Shown here: positions 32,481-43,540 of the stretch, piece by piece
Numbering within the stretch: the first letter of the stretch is position 1
Layout: each line of letters opens with the position of its first letter
Assembly (NCBI RefSeq): GCF_030272615.1
Contig: NC_081406.1
Location: forward strand, 474,783,400 to 474,843,399
Length of the DNA: 60,000 nt
Origin: Cryptomeria japonica
Taxonomy: Eukaryota; Streptophyta; Pinopsida; Cupressales; Cupressaceae
Reading direction: 5' to 3'
The notes under the pieces: model-generated
Told to the model about the DNA's origin: nothing
The model's input: only the letters and a program-made list of their open reading frames with translations
Databases searched by the model: none
Made by a program: the position numbers and the translations under genes

Positions 32481-34033
32481 GTATTACTGATGAAGAATCT
32501 GATGATGATGCTAGTGAACATATTGTGTTTGTAGTTATTAAGGAAGAAATATCAGATCAGAAGGCACTAGTATCCAGAATGGATAACTCTGATGATTGGA
32601 TCATTGATAGTGGTTGTTCACATCACATGATCGGTGATTGGAGCAAATTTCTTTCCCTGAAGGAATTTGATGGTGGTGTTGTCAGATTTGGCAATGACTC
32701 ACCCTGTATGGTTAAAGGTAAGGGAGTTATTTCTCTTAATGGGAAGAGCAGTGTTGACAGTGTCTATTCAGTTGAAGGCCTAAAGCACAATCTTTTAAGT
32801 GTGGCACAACTTAATGACAGAGGATACCCACTGGAGTTTAGAAATGGAATGCAAAATCTTTGACAACAAAGGTGAATTGATTGCAATCAAGAAATAGACT
32901 AGAGGTAATCTATTTCATCTCAATCCTAAAGTTAGAAACTATTTGATTGCAAAAATAGATGATAGTTGGCTTTGGCATAGGAGATTTTGTCATATAAATT
33001 TTGACAATATTGTTAAAGTAAGCAAGTCTAAGACAATAAGAGGTCTGCCTCAGCTAGACAAACTAGTTAATGCTCTTTGTAAAGAATGTCAACTAGGAAA
33101 GATGGCTTCTTCAACTTTCAATCGCAAGTCCTTCTCAGCAGAGCACTTGTTAGATTTGGTTCATATAGATCTATGTGGACCAATACGAACAAGAAGCATT
33201 CAAGGTGACATATACTTCATGATCTTGACTGATGATTATTCAAGGATGATGTGGGTCACATTCTTGAAGGATAAGAATGAAGCTTTTGGTAAATTCAAGG
33301 CATTCGGAGCCTTAGTTGAGAAAGAGAGTGGCAAAAAGATAAAACGTCTAAGAATAGATCAAGGTGGTGAATTCACTTCTGTGGAGTTCACTAAGTATTG
33401 TGATGATAATGGTATCAAGCGACAACTTTCTGCACCAAGGACACCACAATAGAATGGTATAGCAGAGAGAAACAACCGGTTAGTGATTGAAGCTTCTAGG
33501 ACTATGTTGTTACAAGGAGGTGTAGCAAAAACATTTTGGAAAGAAGCCATAAGTACAATTGTCCACACAATGAACCGAGTTATGGTGAAAAGAGGTAAGG
33601 ACAAGACCTCATATGAGTATTGGTATGGGAGATCACCTGATGTTGGCTATTTTAAGATATTTGGAAGAAAATGTTTTATTAAAAGAGGTGATTACATAAG
33701 CAAGTTTGAAGCTAAGAGTGATGAAGGCATATTTCTTGGCTATTCCACCAAGAGTAAGGCCTATAAATGCTTCAACAACCAAACACAGAGAATTATTGAG
33801 AGTGTTGATGTTTGTGTAGATGAATGTCCTGAAGTTATAGAAGGAACCAGTTCAGACAAAAAGGATGAAGATCGTTGCATTTTGCTTTTGGAACCTGAAA
33901 CTGTTAAATCAAAAATTGATGAAGCAAATCTAGATGTACTTGTTCAACTGGAACAAATAAATTCAGAGGAAGATGATAATGAAGAAGCTGAACCTGAAGA
34001 GAATGTGAGGCTAAATCACATTAATTGGGGATA
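32481..34033 (+). pseudogene. pol: Copia-1 protease and integrase
   Basis: The protease active site is DDWIIDSGCSHHMIGD, with the later GLKHNLLSVAQLNDRGYPLEF. A frameshift lies near 32850. The GAG-pre-integrase zinc region follows (SWLWHRRFCHINFDNIVKV, CKECQLGK). In the integrase core the acidic triad is intact: HIDLCGP, RIDQGGEF and NGIAERNNR. A TAG at 33450-33452 replaces the Gln of TPQQNG. The C-terminal part runs through YFKIFGRKCFIKRG and FLGYSTKSKAYKCFN to an acidic tail at 34033. Confidence 0.88.
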
Positions 34034-34089
34034 AGGATGTCGGTGTACTAACTGGAAGGAGAATAAGAGAGAACTCTTGCATGATCTCC

Positions 34090-35600
34090 ACATTTGAACC
34101 TAGAAGTGCTAAGGAGGCATTTGGTGATGATCAATGGGTGAAAGCTATGGAGGAGGAGCTGGATCAAATTGAGAAGAACAACACTTGGACCCTAGTACCC
34201 TGACCGGTAAACAAGAATGTTATAGGTACTAAATGGGTGTTCAGAAACAAATTAAATGAAGATGGTGTTGTAGCTCGCAATAAGGCAAGATTAGTATGGA
34301 AAGGTTATGTGCAAGAAGAAGGAGAAGATTATAAAGAAACTTCTGCACCAGTAGCAAGAATGGAAGGTGTAAGAACATTACTTGCATTTTCAGCTCATAA
34401 GAAGTTCAAGGTATACCAGATGGATGTTAAGTCCGCATTCTTGAATGGGATACTGGAAGAAGAGGTTTATATAGAGAATCCTGATGGTTATGCATTGATA
34501 GATAAGGAAGACATGGTATGCAAATTGAATAAAGCTTTGTATGGATTAAAGCATGCACCCAGAGCATGGTATGAACAACTTCATACTCATTTGATGAAGA
34601 TAGGTTTTGCTAGAACCAGTGATGACAACAACATTTATCTCAAGTCTAAAGGAGATGAAATATTGGTCAGTGAAGTATTTGTAAAAGACATTATATTTGG
34701 AGGTAATGATGACATGAGTAATTGTTTTGCAGATGAAATGAATAATGAATTTGAGATGTCATTAGTAGGGGAAATAAAAAATTTCATAGGCTTACAGATA
34801 CAGTAGATGAAGAATGGTATTTTCATTACTCAATCCAAGTATGTGAAAGAGGTTTTGAAGACTTTCGGTATGAGTGACTGTAAACCAGTTGGAACCCCAA
34901 TGGTTACATGTTGTAAATTATCCAAGGAAGATGCATCTAAGTCTATAGATGAAAAGGAATATAGGTCAATGATTGGCAAATTACACTATGTTGTTCACAG
35001 TCGACTGGATATTGCCCGTGCAGTTGGTATTGTTGCTAGATTTCAGAAGAATCCAAAGGAAGCACATCTGATGGCAACCAAGAGAATTTTTAGATATCTG
35101 AAAGACACTATTGACTATGGGTTATGGTATCCATATAGTGGAAATTTTGATCTGAGAGCATACACAAATGCTAATTGGGCAAGAATATTGATGACCGGAA
35201 GAGTACTACCCTTCATGGAGTAGTAAAAAGTATAGTTGCACTTCACAATCTACTGTTGAAGCTGAGTATGTAGTAGCTTATATGAATTTCACACAAGCTA
35301 TGTGGATGAGGCACATTTTGGAAGGTTTGAAGATGGAAATCTTAGAACCAATAAAGATTTTGTGTGATAATACAAGTGCAATAAAAATTTCTAAAAATCT
35401 TGTTTTGCACGCAAGGACTAAGCACATTGAATTGAAATATCACTTCTTGAGGGAACAAAGTTCAATGTAAAGATGTTATCTTGGAGCATGTTTCTACCAA
35501 GGAGTAGCTTGCAGATATCTTTACCAAACCTCTACCTAAGACCACTTTCGAGTATCTTAGAAGTCAATTCGGGGTTGTCCCTCTTCATGAAGTTAGTTGA
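34090..35600 (+). pseudogene. pol: Copia-1 reverse transcriptase and RNase H, catalytic residues lost
   Basis: RT begins with [20 protein letters not shown] and [16 protein letters not shown]. The palm has VYQMDVKSAFLNG and ALYGLKHAPRAWY. The catalytic YVDD box reads FVKD (VFVKDIIFGG, near 34675-34690), losing the first Asp. TGA at 34201, TAG at 34804 and a TAG/frameshift near 35220 break the frame. RNase H carries AYTNANWA where AYTDADW is usual, so its first Asp is Asn; later EAEYVVAY and CDNTSAIKISKN remain. The tail [11 protein letters not shown] ends near 35600. Confidence 0.9.
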
Positions 35601-35924
35601 GCATGATGCTGATTGCATCAGTCCTTGAACCACTTGCATAATTTTACATGGATTGATGAAGAAGTGGATGTATTCCACAGGGGGAGCATCAAGTTGTAGA
35701 ATGATGTTGATGCACAGTGAGAGAAGAATTACATGTTTTACTTTGGCATTTCTATCAAAGGGGGAGAAGAATTATGTGATTGAGGAGAAAAATTATGATT
35801 AGGTGAACTAGTGGCAGGCTGAAGATAGATAGAGCAAGGTGAATACTTGGTAATGTAAACTAGGATTCCTATTCACCAATCTTAGCAGCAATCAGAGGCA
35901 TTGATATTTGTATTATCATCAATG

Positions 35925-35938
35925 ATAAAGGGGGAGAT
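35925..35938 (+). promoter_or_regulatory. Polypurine tract of Copia-1
   Basis: AATGATAAAGGGGGAGAT ends directly at the TG of the 3' LTR. Such tracts prime plus-strand DNA synthesis. A similar AAAGGGGGAGAAG lies near 35757 and may be an auxiliary copy. Confidence 0.75.
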
Positions 35939-37328
35939 TGTTGGCATTTTGCATAGAGATTGCATTAATGATATGTTGTCATTGATGTCAATTGAACCAG
36001 TAATGGTATTCAAGTTATTGCTGATATTGTTGTTTTTTATATTGGCTAGTAACCGGTAAGAAGAGCTTTGTGGAAGATGTTGTAAACCGGTATGTAAAGT
36101 TTGTGAGTTGAACCGGTGAACTAGTATAAAGGGTTAAACCTTTCTATGTAATGTAACCGGTAAACCCTATCAGCTGTTAAACCCTAACCGATCAAGTTTG
36201 ATGGTTTATTATCTGATAAGCGGTAATGATGAATGAGGATATGTTCAAATTGTTTTGGCACATTTTTTTTTTCTAGGGAAGGAGAAAAGTGGATTGCATC
36301 TAATGCACAACGTGTGATGAGTTACAAAGTTCGATGAAGTGGTGATCATAGAGAAGTTGTAATTTTCTTGAAGAATGTGAAGAGATTGTCATGATTTCTA
36401 AAGGTCAATATTTTACTGACTTGTTTGTAATCTCGATGATGATAATTAGGTTTTTGTTGTGTTACCAACCTAATTGATTTGTATTTAAGGTTGATGAAGT
36501 TGTTTGTAAAGGTTGTTGGCAAGATTGATTGAAATCAATTGAGTGTGTAGTTGCCTAATCGATGAATGGATCTGCACTTTGAGTGAAGGTAGATTGAAGC
36601 TTAGAAGGATCTGATAAAGAAAATTTAGTGCTACTCAGACGGATCAAGAAAACCTGTTGTTTTCTAACAATTATAGTAGAAGTGGAATCCCTTAATCGGG
36701 TAAGCTCTAACAAGCTTGGTTACTCATTAAATCCTCTAACAAGGTGGTTCATTAGCTTGGATTCTTAAATCCTCCAACAAGGTTACTCCTAACAAGGTAT
36801 TGTGCTTTTCATTAGGCATATTTGTAAATCCCTTAACCGGAATTAGTTCTTAACAAGACTTATTGTAAAGCTTTAATAGGCTTGGCTCCTAACAGGGCGA
36901 ACTTCAGAAGAGTTCAGATAGCTATCCTTGTGAGTCTCATCTCACCATGGTTTTTACCTATTTGGGTTTTCCACATATAAACATTTGTGTCAAATATTGA
37001 ATGATTTTGTGGTTGTGATCTTATTTGTTGATTTGAATAACTTCTGATAAGGCATGATAAGTAGAAGCATTGAAAGATGAATATGTTGGGTTATGATTAA
37101 GCATTATTGATGTTTACAAGATTGAATTTGTTTACTGTTAAGTTGTCATAATAGTTAAACCGGTTGATGTTATGTATTCTTATGAATATTGATCTTGACT
37201 GAGATATATTTACTTTGTTTAACCAAGTTTGAGTTTGGGAACTTTGTATCAGTTTTTGAATATACTGATTCACCCCCCCCCCCAATCTCAGTATTCTACT
37301 GGATACTTATTCTTTCATCATACCATCA
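35939..37328 (+). repeat. 3' LTR of Copia-1 (1390 bp)
   Basis: It starts TGTTGGCATTTTGCATAG and ends ATACCATCA, followed by the duplication TCTTC. It preserves the empty site of the 16.2-kb transposon at 36860-36863. Like the 5' copy it carries CCGGT-type motifs (ACCGGTAAG, AAACCGGTATG, TAACCGGTAAAC) and a C run before TCTCAGTATTC. Confidence 0.93.
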
Positions 37329-37333
37329 TCTTC

Positions 37334-38280
37334 TCCCTTGATGGCCATAAAAAATTTTGATGGGCGTCTAGGATTTGAAGACGTTACACTTGTGTTTTGG
37401 GGCGTTTTTGACCTACACTTCCTTGCATACATTCAACATAGCCTTTGCAATAGATTGTGAGGGTTGGCATTCATTTTGGAGTGACATTTTGGTGATTTTT
37501 GTGAGCAGCTCAAGTAAAACCATTGGTAGATTTTCTAGGCATATTGGATTTAGATATGTAGTGTATTTTAATGAACTGGGTTGTTATTTTTGAGAAAAAA
37601 TGTATTTTTACATTAGAAATTAAATTTGGAATTTTTGGGTGTGTTATTTTTTACTATTTGTCATTTTTCGAACTGAAAAAGTGTTGCATTATTTGTTTTT
37701 ATTTGCACTATTACTATCATTGGTTATATTGCATAAACAAGTTAAAAAAACCGTTCAATAACAAAAAAAAAAGCACAAACAAGGCTGCATATTATGGGGT
37801 GATACCAAATGTTAGAAGATGCAAAAGAGTGCTCTTCTTGTTTTGGTGATCAACAATGATTTTTCATGCCCTTCTAAAAATTAGTTTTGTGGGGTTGCTC
37901 TTATTAGTTGCTATTATGACTTTCATCATTCTCTCATGGTAATCATGTAGTCACATGTTTTGTCCAAAAATGATTGATTTGCATTAACAAACTTGATTAT
38001 ACTTGTGATGGGCTCCATGAAATTAAAAAAACAACCTACATGAGTCCATTAACCATCATCTAAGACCAATGCTTTAATCTTTTAGGTTCTTGATGCATTT
38101 GACTGCTTCCATACACTTGAGAGGTTGTTGATGACCATTGTGTTCGTTGCCTTTTGCATCTTTACAAGTTGTCTCAAGACAACTATGTGGTGATATAATT
38201 AAATTTTTATAGTAAACTTAAAGCTTTAAACAAATAAAAAATTAATTTTAATTTAAATATAAAAATTTCATAAAAATATC
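37334..38280. other. Probable continuation of the chromovirus LTR, then AT-rich DNA
   Basis: The sequence after the Copia-1 duplication should continue the chromovirus LTR begun at 13036, and TCTTCTCCCTTGATGG would follow TTGGTTGTATCTTC smoothly. No second copy is available to find its end. Short open frames here show no recognisable domain. Confidence 0.35.
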
Positions 38281-38720
38281 TTCAACAACTAACTTCAAGA
38301 CTTGAAAATGGTTGACATATGATGATTTTCACAAACATTCGAATATTCTTTGCCTAGACATTTTTTTTAATCCACTCAATTTGTACACCCATCTTCTACA
38401 TCACCAAGTTATGTGAGTAGGGTAACACACATGGTATGAAAAATACATATGTTGCCTTGATAAAGCCTACAATTTTTGGTGTTGTGGATGTTATGACTTG
38501 GACAATGTTTGTAGCACCCACCATCTTTATTGCCCATGTGAGGATTTTGACAACGAAGTTTGCATCCTTCACTTGCCCCTTATAATCATCCACTTTCAAA
38601 AAGACTGTCAGTTTATGGAACATGACATTAATTAAAGACATTTTTGCAATTTTTCCATCGAGAAAAAATGGGTACTCTTGTTTCATCCTATGAAAATTTG
38701 ATTGGTTGTAAACATCTCTA
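38280..38720 (-). pseudogene. hAT-type transposase fragment (DUF659-like)
   Basis: On the minus strand, a frame open over 38686-38396 encodes SLINVMFHKLTVFLKVDDY, GQVKDANFVVKIL and MVGATNIVQVITSTTPKIVG, then FFIPCVLPYSHNLVM. This follows the order of the DUF659 domain of plant hAT transposases (trace of DGWT, SLINFMV, FLKS-D, VKDA, VGxxNVVQVITD, CxxHxLNLM). Degenerate continuation (NIRMFVKIIICQ) may extend to 38290. Only about 130 residues remain, without catalytic ends, so it is a relic. Confidence 0.55.
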
Positions 38721-38759
38721 CAAAATGTTTTTATTTTCTCAATAAGGTGGTGTGCATCT

Positions 38760-40225
38760 TTTGATATCTAACACCTATGTAACTTGCATGTGTTTGACTG
38801 ATTGCTATCCACAAGGGCTTCACTTAGTGAACCCAAGCTATATCACGTGTATTCATGGCATACTAAAGAATCCCCCTTATTTTCAAAAAGTATTGCCCTA
38901 AACTTCTTTTTTGTCACTGCCTCCCAATACATAGCCCAATTTAAAAACCCCCTATTTTCACTAGATATTGTATTTTTCATAGTCCGAATTAAAAAACCCT
39001 CTATTTTCACCATGTATAGGCAATATATTGTCCCTTATTTATGGGATATTAAACCCCCCAATATAAATACACATGATATAATATTGCCTAGCTAGTGAAG
39101 CCCCCATGTTACTATCATTGTTTCTCTATAATATGACAATTTCACTAGGTTGAAAGAAAACTTGTTGGTGTAAATGCAACATAACGCACTTACTTATTAT
39201 GTATGTTGCCTCATTTTACAATGTCCCATTTAATGAGACTTTTTTGTGAGCCACTAAATTGGAGAAATGGAAGATAGATTCGAAGGTAATTTGCAGGGTG
39301 GGTTCAAGAAGTTGGGTCCTAATTAGAGGGAAGTGCATGCGTTGGGAACGTTGCTAGAAATGGGGCCTTGTTTTGGTTCAGGGTCCCAAGGCCAAAAAAT
39401 AGCAAGGCCCCTTTATGCTTTGGGGCCTAGATTGAAATAAACCCCCATTCTGTTTCATAATAGGGACCCGTTTTATAAAATGGTACCTCATTTTGTGAAA
39501 GTATTTTCACAAAGAAAACCATAACGAGGCCCCATTATTTATATTGTTTCATGTTTATATAACAAGGTCCCGTTATTTAAACAAGTTCTCGTTTATATGA
39601 TGGGGCCTCGTTATTTAAAATTTTGAAAATTACCTCGCCATGTGCCTCAGGATTCAAGTCATGTAAGGTTTGGAATGCCCAAACCTAAGCCTTAGACCTG
39701 CAAGTACAAGGTTGGACTATGCGAGTAATAAAATATTGATTTATGGCATATGTTTGATGCCCATTTTTATAGAATTATCAGACAAAATTAAAATCCATTA
39801 GAGATTACATTGTGTAGATTCCAACTATATAATTTTTTTTAAAGAATTGGTTATTTTTCCTATTTTTATATTAATTTATACTGGATTTGATTCATAAACA
39901 TAAAAAATCAAGTTTTCTTATTTATTTAATAACTTTTTTGGTTTTACCTTTTTTGAGAAACAAATTATATGACATCAATCTACATAGAATTAATTTCAAT
40001 ATTAAAAAAAATAAAAATCATAAGTTTAGGTCAAATTATGGTGGTTGTACATGAGGGGTTTTTAAAATAGCGAATACAATAAATAGAAAATTAATTCAAA
40101 AAATATTCAAAAAAAATTACAAAAAAATATCCTCATCAACCTTTAGTGTGATATAAATCTTTTCCGAAAAGGGTTTGAAAAAACTTTTATTTATGTCAGA
40201 AAGTGGTGGCTATACATGTGCATGG
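38760..40225. other. Non-coding DNA with repeated CCCCCTATTTTCA and GGGGCCTCGTTAT words
   Basis: Three loose copies of AAAACCCCCTATTTTCACTA occur near 38870, 38945 and 38990. Between 39360 and 39625 the words GGGGCC, GGTCCCGTTAT and GGGGCCTCGTTATTTAAA recur at short intervals. No coding frame is convincing. Confidence 0.4.
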
Positions 40226-41165
40226 TGTTGGTATTTTGGTATGGTTTTTTCATTGATGTCAATACCTACTATCACTTATCAACTTTGGCACTTTGAAGAA
40301 TTGGCAATGTTCACTGGGAAGCAAGTGACTTATGCACAGTCACCGGTATCTGGTACACCGGCAGGATATAATGTTCACCGGCACCTGGAATGGAATGGAA
40401 AACACCTGGTTATGTCGAAGACATCGTTTGGACACTTTGTCTTGGAGATTTGTTCATTGGCATATTCGTATTTGCATATTTGTTGTTACCAGCAAATAGG
40501 TCCAGATCATTCACCGACAGGGTTATCTATTCCAGATCAGCACGACACGCTATGGAGATGTTTTATTAAAGTTGTAATTGCATTCAGCCAACATGTTGAA
40601 TTGATTATTGCATCGGATATTGTTTTATTTGTAAAATTATTTTATTGTAATATCCTTTAGAGCCGACCTACTAAAATTGGTCTTAGGTTATGATATAAAT
40701 GTAAGATCTTATTTGTAAGTTCAATGTGGAATGTGAAAGAAAAATTGTGTGAAGGCATATGCGAGAATAAGCAGAGCTGTACATGCAGACATCATTTGAA
40801 GGTTGAAGAAGGGTTTTGTGAAGATAATTAGAACTACACCAGTACTGAATCCAACATAGTAAGATGCTATTTTGAGCAGTACATCCTTATTGGATTTAAC
40901 CATCCAATTGTAGTCAGTGTGACTCCTATTGTGTTTGAGCAGTGAGCTCTAGGTGCTTGGCCTTTCTGCATGTGCAGACCCCATTTGTATACATTTACTA
41001 TCTGCAGTAGTATCATCTAATTGTGGGTAAGGTTTCCCACTGTGGTTTTTCCTCTTACAAGATTTCCATGTGCAAATATTGGTGTTATGTGTTGTGGATG
41101 TTATTGTCTTTCTGTTTCATGCATTAATCTTTACCCCCCCTCTCAGTTGTCCCCATGACCTAACA
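40226..41165 (+). repeat. 5' LTR of Copia-2 (shortened)
   Basis: It lacks the segment containing TACTATAATTAACTG to TTGACAATTGATTCAC that is present in the 3' LTR at about 46578-46690. CTTTACCCCCC here fuses the sequences on either side. CACCGG words recur near 40340-40380. Confidence 0.92.
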
Positions 41166-41183
41166 ATTAGTATCAGAGCCTAG
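41166..41183 (+). promoter_or_regulatory. Primer-binding site of Copia-2 (initiator Met tRNA type)
   Basis: ATTAGTATCAGAGCCTAG directly follows the LTR; TATCAGAGC matches the initiator-Met complement, with A for G before it. Confidence 0.75.
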
Positions 41184-41222
41184 TCCTCTTTTTGCAAAAG
41201 TTAAACAGCTTGAGGAGATCCA

Positions 41223-42330
41223 ATGTCTACTAACTATTTCAGGAAGGACAGTCCTAAGCTTGATAGAACCAACTATGGAATATGGAAGATCAGAATGGAG
41301 ACACATCTAAATTGCATTGGAAAGGACATCTGGGATGTTACAAAGAATGGCTATACAACTCCTACAACTAGTCAGCCTAATCCACCAAACTTGGCTAAAG
41401 ATGAAGAAAATGATTGCAAAGCAAGAGAAGCACTTTTGAGCGCATTAACAGATCAGCAAATCATGGGATTATCAGATAGATCAACTGCTAAAGCTATTTG
41501 GGATCATCTATAAACATTGAATGAAGGAGATTCCATAGTCAAAATTGCAAAACTTGAAAGCTTCTGGGTTAGGTATAAAAATCTGAAAATGGAAGAAGAT
41601 GAAAGGATTTCTGCTTTTATGGAAAGAGTAAAATGAAATTGTTTTGGGTATTAAATGTTGTGGAGGAACCTTAAGTGAAGATGAAATTGTTTTAAAAGTT
41701 ATAAGAGGATTGCCACCGTCATATAAAATGAAGGTTATTGCTATAAACGAGTTAAGAACAATGCCTAATACATCGGTAACTAGGGATACATTAATTGGAA
41801 AACTTTCAGCTTTTGAAAGTGAGGAATTTAGTCATGTTGCTACTATAAAGACATATTTATCTTTTAAGGCATCAACATCATCTACACCATCATTTGACAA
41901 GTCTGATTGGAAATCCTTTTATGCAAGAGAACTTGAGGAAAGCAAGAGAGAAAATGAAGAACTTGAAGAACTTGAAGCACTATTTGCAAGGAAAATGCCT
42001 AAAGGTCCAGTTGGAATTAAGTATGAAGGTAAAGCACCCTTTAAATGCTTTAACTATAATAATATTGGTCATATGGCTTCTAGATGCTCTAATAGACATG
42101 CTAGACTAAGAGAAGAAGATAGAAGAACATACAAGTATAATCCTGAATATCAGAGATACAGATTTAAGAAGAATAAAGATAAATCTTGTTATCTGGCTGA
42201 TGAAGGAGTCACTGATGATTCTGATGAAGATCCGGCAAAAAATGGATGGGTTTTTTTTGCTATAACAGAAGATCAACCGACACCTATTGTTCAACCGGTA
42301 GAGCAGGCCCTGGCAGCTAAAGTTGAAGTT
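41223..42330 (+). pseudogene. gag: Copia-2 gag
   Basis: ATG at 41223 opens a gag frame (DRTNYGIWKIRMETHLNCIG, STAKAIWDHL). TAA at 41511 and TGA near 41631 interrupt it, and a one-base shift near 41632 leads to the long frame beginning IKCCGGTLSEDEIVLKVIRG. The zinc knuckle reads CFNYNNIGHMASRC, so the second Cys is Tyr and zinc binding should be impaired. A basic stretch (YRFKKNKDKSCYL) precedes the protease. Confidence 0.87.
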
Positions 42331-43540
42331 AAGGACAAATGGATCATTGATTCAGGATGTTCACATCACATGATTGGTGATAAAGGTAAATTCTTGAACT
42401 TTGAGGATTATAATGGAGGTCTAGTAAGATTTGGAGACGATAAAGCTTGTTTGATCAAAGGTAAAGGTACAATATCTCTTGATGGTAAGCATAATACAGA
42501 CAATGTTTACTATGTGGAAGGTTTAAAGCAAAATCTTTTGAGTGTTGGTCAATTAGTTGAGAAAGGATTTCAATTACAATTCAAGAATGGTAAATGCAAA
42601 ATTATGAACAGAACTGGCTTGGAAATTGCAACCGAAAATCAAACTAGAGGTAACATCTTTCATTTGAATAACAGTGAAAAGACATGCTTGATTGCACATA
42701 TTGATGAAAGTTGGCTATGGCATAAGAGACTCTGTCATGTAAATTTTGATTGCATGGTAAAAATCAGTACTACTAAGGTAGTTAGAGATTTACCTAAGAT
42801 TGTCAAACCTCACAATCCGGTATGTAAGGAATGTCAAATTGGAAAACAAGTTAGAGCATCTTTTAAAAGTATTCTAGAAAAATCCAATAATGCTCTTGAC
42901 CTAATTCATACTAATTTATGTGGTCCAGCTAGAACTAAAAGTTTACAAGGCGATAGATATTTCATGCTAATCATTGATGACTATTCTAGAATGTGTTGGG
43001 TTACTTTTCTCAGAGAAAAATCAGAAGTACTTGGGAAGTTCAAACTATTCAAAGCAATGGTAGAGAATGAAACTGGTAAGAAAATCATATGTATGAGATC
43101 AGATCAAGGAGGAGAATTTACATCTAAGGAATTTAATGCATTCTATGAAGTGAATAGAATCAGAAGACAACTATCAGCACCCCGAACACCACAACAGAAT
43201 GGAGTCGTTGAAAGGAAAAACAAAACTATCTTGGATGCAGCTAGAAGTATGTTATCTGAAGAAAATATACCACATGTATATTGGAGAGAGGCAGTAAGCA
43301 CAGCGGTCTACACATTCAACAAAGTTCACATCAAAGGAGAAACCGGTAAGACCCCTCATGAACTATGGTTTGGTATTACTCCTACTCTTAAATATTTCAA
43401 AATATTTGGAAGTAAATGCTATATTAGAAGAGATGAGTACATTGGCAAATTTGATCCTAGAAGTAATTAAGAAATATTTCTTGGTTATTCATCTAAGAGA
43501 AAGGCATATAGATGTTTAACAAGAGATTGCAGAAAATTGT
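42331..43540 (+). pseudogene. pol: Copia-2 protease and integrase
   Basis: This is the continuation of a 608-codon open frame (41644-43470). The protease site is KWIIDSGCSHHMIGD. Zinc-binding pre-integrase follows: SWLWHKRLCHVNFDCMVKI and CKECQIGKQ. In the integrase core the first catalytic Asp of HTDLCGP is Asn here (HTNLCGP), while RSDQGGEF and NGVVERKNK keep the other two acids. TAA at 43468 and a frameshift near 43515 separate it from RT; the interrupted motif is [13 protein letters not shown]. Confidence 0.88.

Larger units (their letters stand above)
13876..37328 (+). mobile_element. Copia-1: complete Ty1/copia element split by a 16.2-kb transposon
   Basis: The 5' LTR (13876-14817 plus 31018-31485) and the 3' LTR (35939-37328) share the same sequence in the same order, with small indels. 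Both begin TGTTRGCATTTTG and end ATACCATCA. The 5-bp duplication TCTTC flanks the element at 13871-13875 and 37329-37333. Internal gag, protease, integrase, RT and RNase H follow on the plus strand at 31557-35600. A primer-binding site lies at 31486-31500 and a polypurine tract just before 35939. The open frames carry stops, frameshifts and active-site changes. The 16.2-kb insertion in the 5' LTR is a separate DNA transposon. Confidence 0.93.

Noticed and set aside
39360-39625. Regular tandem array of GGGGCCTCGTTAT
   Set aside because: Spacing is irregular and units too degenerate to define a period.
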